Shown: piece after piece, positions 28,886 through 38,550 of the stretch | How positions within the stretch are numbered: position 1 is the first letter of the stretch | Layout: every line of letters starts with the position of its first letter | Notes under the pieces: generated by a model | The model's database searches: none | Seen by the model: only the letters and a program-made list of their open reading frames with translations | What the model was told of the DNA's origin: nothing | Source of the DNA: Janthinobacterium silvisoli | GTDB lineage: Bacteria; Pseudomonadota; Gammaproteobacteria; Burkholderiales; Burkholderiaceae_D | DNA length: 64,000 nucleotides | Reading direction: 5' to 3' | Assembly: GCF_014200725.1 (NCBI RefSeq) | Contig: NZ_JACHCL010000001.1 | Span: 1,054,001-1,118,000 of the forward strand | Program-made: the position numbers and the translations under genes

Positions 28886-29983
28886 TCAAACGATCGCATC
28901 GGCCGCGCCGCGCTGTTCTTTTTCCATGTATTCGCGCGATTGCATTTCCACGATGCGCGATACGGTACGGTGAAACTCATTGGCCAGCATGCCGTTGGTG
29001 TACAACTCTTCCGGCGCCACTTCAGCCGACATGATCAGCTTGACTTTCTGATCATAGAATACATCGATCAGCCAGGTAAAGCGGCGCGCCTCGGAAGATT
29101 GTGCCGCCGACATCGCTGGTATCCCGGACAATATCACTGTATGGAAGCGGCTGGCGATTTCCAGGTAATCATTTTGCGAACGGGGACCGCCGCACAGGGT
29201 GGCGAAATCAAACCAGATGATACCGCCGGCGCGGCGCAGGCAGTGGATTTCGCGCGCCTCGATGCGGATGCGCGCCTCTTCGTCGGCCGTCTCGGCAATG
29301 CGCGCGTAAGCGTCGCGCAAGGCCTTGTCGGTGGCCGCGCCCAGCGGGGTGTAGTAACTATCGACCTGCTCGAGCGCGCGGCCACGGTAATCGACGCCGG
29401 CATCGACATTCATCACGTCGAGCTTGTCTTTGAGCAAGGCGATGGTCGGCAGCATGCGGTCACGGTGCAAGCCGTCCGGGTACAGCAGGTCGGGATCATA
29501 ATTGGAGGTCATGATGAAGGACACGCCATTGTCGAACAGGGCCGACAGCAGGTTGTACAGGATCATCGCATCGGCGATGTCCGAGACGTGGAATTCATCG
29601 AAACAGATCAAACGGTATTTCCTGGCGATGCGCTTGGCCACTTCATCGAGCGGATTGGCCACGCCCTTCAATTCATCGAGCTGCTGGTGCACGCCGCGCA
29701 TGAATTCATGAAAGTGCAAACGCGTCTTGCGCACCAGGGGCACCACGGAATAAAAGCTGTCCATCAGGAACGATTTGCCGCGTCCTACTCCACCCCACAT
29801 ATACACGCCCTTGGGCACGGCGGGACGGCTGAGCAGGCGGCGCAAGGTGCTCGAGCGCTGGCTTTTATAGGCCACCCATTCGTCATAGCACAGTTGCAGG
29901 CGGTCGACGGCGCGGCGCTGCGCGGCATCGGCCTTGAAATCGCGCTGCTGCAACGCGTTCTGGTAAAACTCTTCTACATTCAT
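28886..29983 (-). CDS. zapE: Cell division ATPase ZapE (AFG1-like)
   Basis: ZapE is an AFG1/LACE1-like AAA ATPase that influences Z-ring stability under stress (365 aa). The Walker A is MWGGVGRGKSFLMDSFY, with RLHFHEFMRGVHQQL after it. The Walker B is RLICFDEFHVSDIADAMIL. Sensor segments MTSNYDPDLLYPDGLHRDR and FYDQKVKLIMSAEV follow. The ATG at 29983 starts the usual N terminus MNVEEFYQNAL. It lies downstream of lpdA, a linkage common in Burkholderiales, and upstream of the coiled-coil lipoprotein. Confidence 0.94.
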   Translation of the reverse strand: MNVEEFYQNALQQRDFKADAAQRRAVDRLQLCYDEWVAYKSQRSSTLRRLLSRPAVPKGVYMWGGVGRGKSFLMDSFYSVVPLVRKTRLHFHEFMRGVHQQLDELKGVANPLDEVAKRIARKYRLICFDEFHVSDIADAMILYNLLSALFDNGVSFIMTSNYDPDLLYPDGLHRDRMLPTIALLKDKLDVMNVDAGVDYRGRALEQVDSYYTPLGAATDKALRDAYARIAETADEEARIRIEAREIHCLRRAGGIIWFDFATLCGGPRSQNDYLEIASRFHTVILSGIPAMSAAQSSEARRFTWLIDVFYDQKVKLIMSAEVAPEELYTNGMLANEFHRTVSRIVEMQSREYMEKEQRGAADAIV

Positions 29984-30052
29984 GGGCTTCGCTTCAACGC
30001 ACAGGGGCGCTGGCGGCAAAAACCGCGAGCGCCCCTGCAGGACTAACTACAA

Positions 30053-31483
30053 TTAAAAGTTCAAGGTACGCTTGTCAACGGCCAGTGCCGCTTCCTTGGT
30101 CGCTTCCGACAGGGATGGGTGAGCATGGCAGATGCGCGCGATGTCTTCGGCCGAAGCCTTGAATTCCATCGCCACTACGGCTTCGGAAATCAGCTCGGAA
30201 GCCATCGGACCCACGATATGCACGCCCAGGATTTCATCGGTGGTCGCATCGGCCAGGAATTTCACCATGCCCGAAGTGTCGCCCAGTGCGCGCGCACGGC
30301 CATTGGCCAGGAACGGGAACGAGCCTGCCTTGTAAGCGATGCCTTCCGCTTTCAGGGTTTGCTCGGTCTTGCCGACCCACGCGATTTCCGGCGAAGTGTA
30401 GATCACCCAGGGAATCGTGTTGAAGTTGGTGTGGCCATGCTGGCCAGCGATACGCTCGGCCACGGCAACGCCTTCTTCTTCCGCCTTGTGCGCCAGCATC
30501 GGGCCGCGTACCACGTCGCCCACTGCCCAGACGTTCGGCAGGTTGGTCTTGCAATCGCCGTCGACGGCGATGAAGCCGCGCTCGTCCAGTTGCAGGCCGA
30601 CTTTGTCCGCACCCAGGCCATTCGTGTTCGGCGTACGGCCGATCGAAATGATCAGTTTGTCGAACACGGCTTTTTGCGCTTCGCCCTTGGCATCGACAAA
30701 TTCAACGCTGACGTCGTTTTTGCCCGGGGTGATGGCGCCGATCTTGCAACCGAGGTTGATCTTCAGGCCTTGTTTGGTGAACAGTTTCGACGCTTCCTTG
30801 GCGATCTGCTCATCGACCGCGCCCAGGAAGACCGGCAGGCCTTCCAGTACGGTGACGTCGGAACCCAGGCGGCGCCATACGCTGCCCATTTCCAGGCCGA
30901 TCACGCCAGCACCGATCACGCCCAGCTTGACTGGTACTTCGTCGATGGCCAAAGCACCGGTGTTCGACAGGATCAGTTTCTCGTCGAATGGTGCGCCTGG
31001 CAGTTCGCGTGCGTTCGAGCCGGTCGCGATGATGACGTGCTTGGACGTCAACGTTTCGCTGGCGGCGCCCGTTACGCTGATCTCGTAAGTGCCGGCAGCG
31101 GCAGCAGCGAAAGCGGCGCGGCCGTGGAAGAAGGCGATCTTGTTTTTCTTGAACAGGTACAGGATACCGTCGTTGTTTTGCTTGACGACCGTATCTTTAC
31201 GCTTGAGCATCTGGCCCAGGTTCAGTTTCAGGCCGGCGACATCGATGCCGTGCTCGGCGAAGCTGTGGCCCGCGTGTTCAAAATGCTCGGACGATTGCAG
31301 CAGCGCTTTCGACGGGATGCAACCCACGTTGGTGCAGGTACCGCCAGGCGCGGCGCCGCCCTTGGCGTTCGACCATTCGTCGACGCAAGCGACGGAAAAG
31401 CCCAGCTGTGCTGCGCGGATGGCGGCGATGTAGCCGCCAGGGCCCGCACCGATGACAACAACGTCAAATTGTTTAGTACTCAT
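30053..31483 (-). CDS. lpdA: Dihydrolipoyl dehydrogenase (E3)
   Basis: E3 reoxidises the lipoyl arm of 2-oxoacid dehydrogenases with FAD and NAD+ (476 aa). The FAD-binding GAGPGGYIAAIRAAQLG and the redox disulfide GGTCTNVGCIPSKALL are present. The NAD-binding GAGVIGLEMGSVWRRLG, the second FAD motif VWAVGDVVRGPMLAHKAEEEG and the dimer-interface active site HAHPSLSEA follow. It is the third enzyme component of the odhA-odhB-lpdA group. Its start overlaps the end of the PspC-domain gene by 11 bp. Confidence 0.97.
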   Translation of the reverse strand: MSTKQFDVVVIGAGPGGYIAAIRAAQLGFSVACVDEWSNAKGGAAPGGTCTNVGCIPSKALLQSSEHFEHAGHSFAEHGIDVAGLKLNLGQMLKRKDTVVKQNNDGILYLFKKNKIAFFHGRAAFAAAAAGTYEISVTGAASETLTSKHVIIATGSNARELPGAPFDEKLILSNTGALAIDEVPVKLGVIGAGVIGLEMGSVWRRLGSDVTVLEGLPVFLGAVDEQIAKEASKLFTKQGLKINLGCKIGAITPGKNDVSVEFVDAKGEAQKAVFDKLIISIGRTPNTNGLGADKVGLQLDERGFIAVDGDCKTNLPNVWAVGDVVRGPMLAHKAEEEGVAVAERIAGQHGHTNFNTIPWVIYTSPEIAWVGKTEQTLKAEGIAYKAGSFPFLANGRARALGDTSGMVKFLADATTDEILGVHIVGPMASELISEAVVAMEFKASAEDIARICHAHPSLSEATKEAALAVDKRTLNF

Positions 31484-31856
31484 TTTTTGTTATTCCAATC
31501 TCTTCGTCCGGGACGAAAATCCACAATAGAAGGTAAATCACCACGCCGAAGCCGAAGGTCAATGTAAACAGGACAAAGACCAGGCGCCAGATCCACGCTT
31601 CCATGCCGGAAGCGCGGCCCAGGCCACCGCACACGCCGCCTAGCCAGCGGTCGTTGCGCGAGCGGCGCAGGCGGTTAAATTCCTGCACCAGGTCATTCGT
31701 CGGGCTGGACGCCGACTCGGCGCCGGAGCTGGTGCCCGGCTTGTCCAGGTTGATGCCGCCCAGGAGCTTGGCCTTGGCTTGCGCAAATTCAGCATCGCTT
31801 AATGCGCCAGCCAGGTGCAAGTCGTGCAGTCGCTTGATTTCTTCAGAGACGTTCAT
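31473..31856 (-). CDS. SHOCT plus PspC domain membrane protein
   Basis: This 127-aa protein has an N-terminal SHOCT-like helical motif (EEIKRLHDLHLAGALSDAEFAQAKAKLL). A C-terminal PspC domain follows (RSRNDRWLGGVCGGLGRASGMEAWIWRLVFVLFTL) with membrane-spanning helices (FGFGVVIYLLLWIFVP). PspC proteins are inner-membrane components of envelope stress sensing. The ATG at 31856 has GAGG-like GGATTCCC upstream only weakly. It lies between odhB and lpdA and overlaps the lpdA start by 11 bp, so an uncharacterised membrane protein is embedded within the operon for the 2-oxoglutarate dehydrogenase complex. Confidence 0.85.
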   Translation of the reverse strand: MNVSEEIKRLHDLHLAGALSDAEFAQAKAKLLGGINLDKPGTSSGAESASSPTNDLVQEFNRLRRSRNDRWLGGVCGGLGRASGMEAWIWRLVFVLFTLTFGFGVVIYLLLWIFVPDEEIGITKNEY

Positions 31857-31958
31857 GGGAATCCTCTTGTGTGATGAGATCAGCCAGCTGCGTCTTCTGG
31901 CACGGGGTACAACGGTACTGCCTACACTGCCCCGGCGGCTACGCCGGGGCAATCGCTA

Positions 31959-33215
31959 TTACAGGTCCAGCAACAGGCGTGCTGGATCTTCCAGCGCTTC
32001 TTTCATCGCCACCAGGCCCAGCACGGCTTCGCGGCCGTCGATGATGCGGTGGTCGTACGACATGGCCAGGTAGTTCATAGGACGCACCACGATCTGGCCG
32101 TTCTCAACCACGGCACGGTCCTTGGTCGCATGCACGCCCAGGATAGCCGATTGCGGCGGGTTGATGATCGGGGTCGACAGCATGGAGCCGAAGGTGCCGC
32201 CGTTCGAGATCGAGAAGGTACCGCCGGTCAGGTCGTCCAGAGTCAGCTTGCCATCCTTGGCTTTCGCGCCGAATTCACCGATTTTTTTCTCGATGTCGGC
32301 GATCGACAGCTGGTCAGCGTTGCGGATGATAGGCACGACCAGGCCGCGTGGCGAACCAACTGCGATACCGATGTCGAAGTAGCCATGGTACACGATGTCG
32401 TTGCCGTCTACGGAAGCATTGATGATCGGGTATTTTTTCAGGGCAGCGACAGCAGCCTTGACGAAGAAGGACATGAAGCCCAGCTTGACGCCGTGCTCTT
32501 TTTCGAACTTGTCTTTGTATTTGTTGCGCAGATCGATGACCGGCTGCATGTTCACTTCATTGAACGTGGTCAGGATGGCGTTGGTCGATTGCGATTGAAG
32601 CAGGCGCTCGGCGATACGTGCGCGCAGGCGGCTCATCGGCACGCGCTCTTCCGGACGGTCGCCCAGGTTGGCGGCGCTTGGCGTAGCAACTTGTTGCAGT
32701 GCTGGTTTGGCAGCAGCTGGCGCCAAAGGAGCAACGGCAGGCTTGGCGGAAGCGGCCAGGGCGTCGCCCTTGGTCACGCGGCCATCTTTGCCCGAACCGG
32801 CGACGTCGCCAGCGGACAGGCCTTTTTCGGACAGGATCTTGGCAGCAGCAGGCATGGCCACGTCACCTTTGGTCGCAGCAGCTGGAGCCGATGCGGTAGC
32901 GGTGTCTTGTGCAGCGGCAGCCAGGGCTGGCGCAGGAACAGCCGATACTTCCATCGGGCTGACTTTGGCCGTACCGTCGGTATCGATGATGGCGATGACT
33001 TCGCCGGCCACCACGGTGGCGCCGTTGTCCTTGATGATCTGGACGATCACGCCAGCAGCTGGTGCAGGCAGTTCCAGGACCACTTTGTCGGTTTCGATAT
33101 CGATCAGGTTTTCGTCGCGCGCCACTGGCTCGCCGACTTTTTTATGCCATGCCAGCAGGGTTGCTTCTGCAACCGATTCCGACAACTGGGGAACTTTGAC
33201 TTCGATTTGTGCCAT
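31959..33215 (-). CDS. odhB: 2-oxoglutarate dehydrogenase E2 (dihydrolipoyl succinyltransferase)
   Basis: E2 of the 2-oxoglutarate dehydrogenase complex (418 aa; also called sucB). The lipoyl domain at 1-78 has the lipoylated lysine in [14 protein letters not shown]. An Ala/Pro linker and the peripheral subunit-binding domain ([31 protein letters not shown]) follow. The catalytic domain has the family-typical histidine motif [14 protein letters not shown]. Upstream GGAG sets the start. It lies 111 bp downstream of odhA. The sequence [14 protein letters not shown] is characteristic of succinyltransferases. Confidence 0.97.
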   Translation of the reverse strand: MAQIEVKVPQLSESVAEATLLAWHKKVGEPVARDENLIDIETDKVVLELPAPAAGVIVQIIKDNGATVVAGEVIAIIDTDGTAKVSPMEVSAVPAPALAAAAQDTATASAPAAATKGDVAMPAAAKILSEKGLSAGDVAGSGKDGRVTKGDALAASAKPAVAPLAPAAAKPALQQVATPSAANLGDRPEERVPMSRLRARIAERLLQSQSTNAILTTFNEVNMQPVIDLRNKYKDKFEKEHGVKLGFMSFFVKAAVAALKKYPIINASVDGNDIVYHGYFDIGIAVGSPRGLVVPIIRNADQLSIADIEKKIGEFGAKAKDGKLTLDDLTGGTFSISNGGTFGSMLSTPIINPPQSAILGVHATKDRAVVENGQIVVRPMNYLAMSYDHRIIDGREAVLGLVAMKEALEDPARLLLDL

Positions 33216-33326
33216 GTAAAACTCCGTTTATTTTGTTATTGCGGCGCCGCCTCTGCGTAGCAATGGCGGCGCTCCGTGCATAGTGGTCAACAGCCGCGCA
33301 GTGAGCGCGGCGTCTTTGATCCTTGC

Positions 33327-36182
33327 TTATTTCGTAAGGATAAAGCCTTTCAGCTTCGAGAATGCCGTTTCCAGCAGATCTTTTTGCTGAGCGTAGTGCT
33401 TGTCATAGTAACCGACAGCAGGCGACGCCGAAGCAGGACGGCCGGCGTAGGCCAGACGTTGACCCGCTTCCAGGCCTTCAAAGATGTTGTGCTGGATCTG
33501 GAACCATGCGCCCTGATTTTGCGGCTCATCCTGGGTCCACACCACTTCCACCAGATTCGGGAACTTCTTCAGTTCCGCAGCGAACGATTTATGCGGGAAC
33601 GGATACAGCTGTTCCAGGCGCACGATGGCCGTGTCGGTCTGGCCGCGGGTCTTGCGTGCGTTGACCAGGTCGTAATAGACCTTGCCCGAGCAGGCGATAA
33701 CGCGTTTGACTTTCTTGGCGTCGATTTTCTCGTCGACTTCGCCGATCACGGTCTGGAAACCGCCCTTGGCCAGGTCGGTCAGCGGCGAACCGGCATCCTT
33801 GTTGCGCAACAGCGATTTCGGCGTCAGGATGACCAGTGGCTTGCGGAACTGGCGCACCATTTGACGGCGCAGCAAGTGGAAGATCTGCGAAGCCGTGGTC
33901 GGCTGCACGACTTGCATATTGTTGTCTGCGCACAGTTGCAGGAAACGCTCTGGACGTGCGGACGAATGCTCAGGACCCTGGCCTTCGTAGCCGTGCGGCA
34001 GCATCATGACCAGGCCCGAAGCGCGGCCCCATTTCACTTCGCCGGAGCTGATGAATTGGTCGATCACCACTTGCGCGCCATTGGCGAAGTCGCCGAACTG
34101 GGCTTCCCATATTGTCAGGGTGTTCGGTTCAGCGGTCGAGTAGCCGTATTCGAAGGCCAGTACGGCTTCTTCGGACAGCACCGAGTCGATGACGGTGAAC
34201 GGCGCCTGGTTGTCGGACACGTTTTGCAGCGGAATGTAGCTGCCTGCATCCCAGCGCTCGCGGTTTTGATCGTGCAGCACGGCGTGGCGGTGCACGAAGG
34301 TGCCGCGGCCTGCATCCTGGCCGGTCAGGCGGATGGCGTAGCCGGACGATACCAGCGAGGCGTAGGCCAGGTGTTCGCCCATGCCCCAGTCCAGGTTCAT
34401 TTCGCCGCGGCCCATGGTGGCGCGGTCGCCCAGGACTTTCTCGACCAGCGAGTGGACCTTGAACTGTTCCGGCACGGTGGTGATGCGCGACGCCAGGCGT
34501 TTCAGTTCGGTCATCGGCACGGCCGTATCGGCCGAGTCGGTCCATTTCTTGTTCAGGAACGGCAGCCAGTCGACGGCGTACTTGTTCTTGAAGTTCGAGA
34601 TGACTGGATCAACCGTGTGCTTGCCGGCGTCCATGGCGTCGCGGAAGGCCGCGACCATTTTGTCGCCGCCATCGGCAGGAATCACGCCTTGCGCTACCAG
34701 TTTGTCCGCGTACAGCTTGCGGGTGCCTGGATGCTGGCCGATTTTCTTGTACATCAACGGCTGCGTCAGTGCAGGCGTATCTTGCTCGTTGTGACCCAGT
34801 TTGCGGTAGCAAATGATGTCGAGCACGATGTCCTTCTTGAATTCCATGCGGTAGTCGAGCGCGATTTGCGTCGCCAGCACCACGGCTTCAGGATCATCGG
34901 CATTGATGTGCAGTACCGGCGCTTCGATCATCTTGACGACGTCCGAGCAGTACAAGGTCGAACGCGCATCGCGCGGGTCGGAGGTGGTGAAACCGATCTG
35001 GTTGTTGATCACGATATGGACCGTGCCGCCCGTGCCGTAGCCGCGGGTTTGCGCCAGATTCAGCGTTTCCATGACCACGCCCTGGCCTGCGAACGCAGCG
35101 TCGCCGTGCACCAGGATAGGCAGCACTTGCGCGCCGTGCACGTCGTCGCGGCGGTCCATGCGGGCCTTGACGGAACCTTCCACTACCGGGTTGACGATTT
35201 CCAGATGCGACGGGTTGAACGCCAGCGACAGGTGGACCGGGCCGCCTGCGGTGGAGATGTCCGACGAGAAGCCTTGATGGTACTTCACGTCGCCGGCTGG
35301 CAGGTCGTCGCCATGCTTGCCTTCGAATTCTTCGAACAGTTCCTGTGGCGCTTTGCCCAGGGTGTTGACCAGTACGTTCAGGCGGCCGCGGTGGGCCATG
35401 CCGATGACGATTTCCTGCACGCCTTTTTCGCCGGCGCGCTGGATGGTTTCATCCATCGAGGCGATGAAGGTTTCGCCGCCTTCCAGGGAGAAGCGCTTCT
35501 GGCCCACATAACGGGTGTGCAGATAGCGTTCCAGGCCTTCAGCCGCGGTCAGGCGGTCGAGGATGTGGATTTTTTTCTCTGGGGTGAAATTCGGGGTGGA
35601 GCGGATCGCTTCCAGTTTCTCTTGCAGCCAGCGCTTTTCGGCCGGGTCGGAGATGTACATGAATTCGGCGCCGATCGAACGCGTATAGGTATCGCGCAGA
35701 TAGTTCAGCAGATCGCGCAGGGTGGCGGTCTCGGGGCCAAAATAGGTATTGCTGATGTTGAACACGGTGTCCATGTCCGCGTCGGTGAAACCGTAGAAGC
35801 TTGGTTCCAGTTCCGGCAGCGCAGGACGTTCCTGGCGTTGCAGCGGGTCCAGATTGGCCCAGTGCGAACCGAGGTAGCGGTAAGCGGCGATCAGCTGGGT
35901 AGCGGCGACACGTTTGCGGCCCATTTCAGCATCGAAGGAAGCGGTCACTGTACGGATAGGACCTGCTTTTGCGCGCTCGGCGAACGAGGCGATGACCGAG
36001 GCGTGCGCCACGTCAGGCTTGTTGGTGCCATCGACTGCAGGCACGTGCTGCATCGCGTCGAAATAGGCGCGCCAGTTGTCCGGTACCGAACCTGGATTAT
36101 TGAGATACGCTTCGTACAGATCTTCTACGTACGGAGCATTCCCACCAAACAGGTAGGAGTTGGACGTATATTGTTGCATCAT
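33327..36182 (-). CDS. odhA: 2-oxoglutarate dehydrogenase E1
   Basis: E1 is the thiamine-diphosphate enzyme that decarboxylates 2-oxoglutarate (about 951 aa; also called sucA). It begins MMQQYTSNSYLFGGNAPYVEDLY. GMAHRGRLNVLVN, the ThDP motif region GDAAFAGQGVVMETLNLAQ, and VHIVINNQIGFTTSD are visible. MLPHGYEGQGPEHSSARPERFLQL and QDEPQNQGAW lie in the C-terminal half. I chose ATG 36182 because AAGGTGA sits at the right distance; an upstream GTG at 36191 adds three residues. It heads the odhA-odhB-pspC-lpdA group. Confidence 0.97.
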   Translation of the reverse strand: MMQQYTSNSYLFGGNAPYVEDLYEAYLNNPGSVPDNWRAYFDAMQHVPAVDGTNKPDVAHASVIASFAERAKAGPIRTVTASFDAEMGRKRVAATQLIAAYRYLGSHWANLDPLQRQERPALPELEPSFYGFTDADMDTVFNISNTYFGPETATLRDLLNYLRDTYTRSIGAEFMYISDPAEKRWLQEKLEAIRSTPNFTPEKKIHILDRLTAAEGLERYLHTRYVGQKRFSLEGGETFIASMDETIQRAGEKGVQEIVIGMAHRGRLNVLVNTLGKAPQELFEEFEGKHGDDLPAGDVKYHQGFSSDISTAGGPVHLSLAFNPSHLEIVNPVVEGSVKARMDRRDDVHGAQVLPILVHGDAAFAGQGVVMETLNLAQTRGYGTGGTVHIVINNQIGFTTSDPRDARSTLYCSDVVKMIEAPVLHINADDPEAVVLATQIALDYRMEFKKDIVLDIICYRKLGHNEQDTPALTQPLMYKKIGQHPGTRKLYADKLVAQGVIPADGGDKMVAAFRDAMDAGKHTVDPVISNFKNKYAVDWLPFLNKKWTDSADTAVPMTELKRLASRITTVPEQFKVHSLVEKVLGDRATMGRGEMNLDWGMGEHLAYASLVSSGYAIRLTGQDAGRGTFVHRHAVLHDQNRERWDAGSYIPLQNVSDNQAPFTVIDSVLSEEAVLAFEYGYSTAEPNTLTIWEAQFGDFANGAQVVIDQFISSGEVKWGRASGLVMMLPHGYEGQGPEHSSARPERFLQLCADNNMQVVQPTTASQIFHLLRRQMVRQFRKPLVILTPKSLLRNKDAGSPLTDLAKGGFQTVIGEVDEKIDAKKVKRVIACSGKVYYDLVNARKTRGQTDTAIVRLEQLYPFPHKSFAAELKKFPNLVEVVWTQDEPQNQGAWFQIQHNIFEGLEAGQRLAYAGRPASASPAVGYYDKHYAQQKDLLETAFSKLKGFILTK

Positions 36183-36405
36183 ATTGCTCACCTTTCTTCG
36201 CGCTTCGCGAGATTAGCGGGTTAATCTAACCTTCCGCGACACGGCCTGACCGGTTAGCGGATTGCACATCAAGTTGTGGGGGAAGGGCTTTTGTTGCGCC
36301 AGCATTCTTCATACCGTCATTTAGAATAGCACGCGGTATTGTAACGCAACAACGACTCCTTGAATTTTATTTGGCAAGCAAATGTAAGCTTTGCGGGGCT
36401 TGTAC

Positions 36406-37386
36406 TCATGCTTGTGTTGTTCCACTGCCAAGCTTGCTTGTAGGCTTGCGTGAAACTGGTCTTATAGGCAACGTTATGCCGCCCGTCAGTTGCAGCCAGC
36501 GCGGGTCCCGCTCAAACCATTCCAGCAGAAAATCGAGCATGGTGCGCAGCAAGGGCGACATATGCTGGCGCGAGGTATAGATGCCGTAAATCCCCATCGA
36601 CTGCGGCTGCCAGGCGGGCAGCAATTCCACCAGCTGGCCGCTGGCGATCAGCGGCGCGGCCGAAAACCGGGGCTGCAGCGAAATACCCGCCCCTTCCACG
36701 GTCGCCAGCAGCAAGACCAGCGATTCATTGGCCGACAAACGCCCGCTCACCGGAACAGTAAGCGCTTCCCCTTGATGCGTGAACTGCCACAGGCTCTTGC
36801 CGAAATAGGTATACGTCAGGCAATTGTGCATGGCCAGGTCTTCCGCACGGCGCGGCGTGCCGTGCGCCGCCAGATAGGCGGGTGCAGCGACCACCACCGA
36901 GTCGCAACTGGCCAGTTGGCGCGCGATCAGATTCGGTTCCAGCGCATTGGTGATGCGGATCGCCAGGTCGATGCGCTGCTCGACCAGATTGACGGCACGG
37001 TTTTCCATCTGCAGATCGACGGCCGCGCGCGGGTAGCGCTGCAGGTAAGCGGCCACTGCGCTGGCCAGCGCCGTCTGCGCCAGCGATTGCGAACAGGTAA
37101 TGCGTAGCAAGCCATGCGGCGTGTCCGCCCCGTCCAGCGAACTGACGGCCATGGCGCCCGCCACTTCCAGCATCTGGCGGCAACGGGCCAACGTGGCGTC
37201 GCCGGCATCCGTCAAACTCAGGCGGCGCGTGCTGCGATGCAAGAGCCGCGCACCGGCCCACTGCTCCATCTCGGCCAGGTAGCGCGTGACCATGGCGCGC
37301 GACATGTCGAGTGCCTCGCCGGCGGCCACCATGCTGCCCCGTTCGACGATGGCGACAAATACTTGCGCCGCAGTTATGCGGTCCAT
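36406..37386 (-). CDS. LysR-family transcriptional regulator
   Basis: This 326-aa LysR protein has an N-terminal winged helix (MDRITAAQVFVAIVERGSMVAAGEALDMSRAMVTRYLAEMEQ, residues 1-42). A substrate-binding domain of the PBP2_CrgA type follows (HGLLRITCSQSLAQTALASAV). CrgA-type regulators often control oxidoreductase or aromatic efflux genes. It diverges from the GAF-GGDEF gene with a 132-bp gap. Its C terminus is about 20 residues longer than typical. It lies in the group that separates gltA from odhA. Confidence 0.9.
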   Translation of the reverse strand: MDRITAAQVFVAIVERGSMVAAGEALDMSRAMVTRYLAEMEQWAGARLLHRSTRRLSLTDAGDATLARCRQMLEVAGAMAVSSLDGADTPHGLLRITCSQSLAQTALASAVAAYLQRYPRAAVDLQMENRAVNLVEQRIDLAIRITNALEPNLIARQLASCDSVVVAAPAYLAAHGTPRRAEDLAMHNCLTYTYFGKSLWQFTHQGEALTVPVSGRLSANESLVLLLATVEGAGISLQPRFSAAPLIASGQLVELLPAWQPQSMGIYGIYTSRQHMSPLLRTMLDFLLEWFERDPRWLQLTGGITLPIRPVSRKPTSKLGSGTTQA

Positions 37387-37518
37387 GATGCTGCTGGCAT
37401 GACAATCCGATGCGATGGTTGAAAAGTACTAATTTACCGTGTTTTGCCGAAATACCGCTATGCATGATCCATGTCTATCACCGGGGCACCCCGATGCAGG
37501 GGGCAGCGGAGGTAAAAT

Positions 37519-38547
37519 ATGGCATTGAAGGAGAGCATCATGAATGACATTTCAGGCAACACATTAAGGGCAATTATTGCCGCCCAGGTCAGACTGGTCA
37601 GTCTCGGCAACGACTTGAGTGCGGTAATGGATGCGGCCTCAAGCACGGCGGCGGAACTGACGGGCGCCGATGGCGCGGTGGTCGAACTGCTGGAAGGCGA
37701 AGACATCGTCTACCGCTCCGCCTGCGGCCTGGCCGAACCTCAGCTGGGCTTGCACATGCCGGTCGCCAACAGCCTGTCCGGGTTTTGCCTGAGCAACCAA
37801 ACCTCGGCCATCTGCAACGATAGCGAAACCGATACGCGGGTGAACCGCGAAGCGTGCCGCAAGGTGGGACTGCGGGCGATGATCATCGTGCCATTGATTG
37901 CGGACAAGCAAGCCATCGCCGTCATGAAACTGGTCTGGACCACGCCGCGCAGCTTTGAAGACGGTGAAGCCGAAATCGCACAATTGCTGGCCAATATGGC
38001 CGCCGTGCTGATGCACCGGGCGGCCGAGGAAGGCCCGGCAATCCTGCGGCAACGATTGACGCTCGATGAAGAAACCGGCACGCCGAACCGCTCTTTCTTC
38101 CACGAGCAGTTGCAAACGAAAGTAGCGGCGGCCAGCAAGGATGGCGGCCAGATGGCGCTTGCCATGTTCCGCATCGAAGGCCTGGACAGCTTGCGCGAAA
38201 CGGCGGGTAAAAAGATGTCGGCCATCCTGCTGGAAATTTCGCGCAGAATGGAACGCGAATGCCGGGTGGGCGACATCGTGGCGCGCACCGGCGCCTATGA
38301 ATTTTCCGTCATGCTGGGCATGGCGGGCCGGCGCTCGATCGTAACCAGCCAGGCGCACCGCATCAGCCAGGCCATCATTGCCGAGCCCTTGATACTGGAC
38401 CAGGAAAGCAAAAGCCGGCTGATGCTGCGCGCCGGCAGCGCCCTCTTCCCTGACGATGGCAGTTCCGTGTCGGCGCTGGTGCAATCGGCCCGCGTAGTGC
38501 TGGGCAAGGATGGGCCCAGCATGGAGCTGCGGATACGCTCCCATTAA
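37519..38547 (+). CDS. GAF domain protein with degenerate GGDEF domain
   Basis: This 342-aa protein has an N-terminal GAF sensor domain at about 20-170 (MDAASSTAAELTGADGAVVELLEGEDIVYRSACG). A GGDEF-like domain follows at about 180-340. The GGDEF signature is GAYEF (residues in RTGAYEFSVML), and the metal-binding aspartate of FxDxDxFK is missing (FRIEGLDSL). The DxxTGxxNR entry motif survives as DEETGTPNR. It is therefore unlikely to make cyclic di-GMP and may be a receptor or purely regulatory. Start choices: ATG 37519 after GGAGG, or ATG 37540 after GGAG. Confidence 0.82.
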   Translation: MALKESIMNDISGNTLRAIIAAQVRLVSLGNDLSAVMDAASSTAAELTGADGAVVELLEGEDIVYRSACGLAEPQLGLHMPVANSLSGFCLSNQTSAICNDSETDTRVNREACRKVGLRAMIIVPLIADKQAIAVMKLVWTTPRSFEDGEAEIAQLLANMAAVLMHRAAEEGPAILRQRLTLDEETGTPNRSFFHEQLQTKVAAASKDGGQMALAMFRIEGLDSLRETAGKKMSAILLEISRRMERECRVGDIVARTGAYEFSVMLGMAGRRSIVTSQAHRISQAIIAEPLILDQESKSRLMLRAGSALFPDDGSSVSALVQSARVVLGKDGPSMELRIRSH

Positions 38548-38550
38548 GCC

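Noticed and set aside
33276-36224. A 982-codon reading frame on the plus strand
   Set aside because: It is antisense to odhA, whose motifs are intact. The translated product is rich in His, Gln and Val, typical of a shadow frame.
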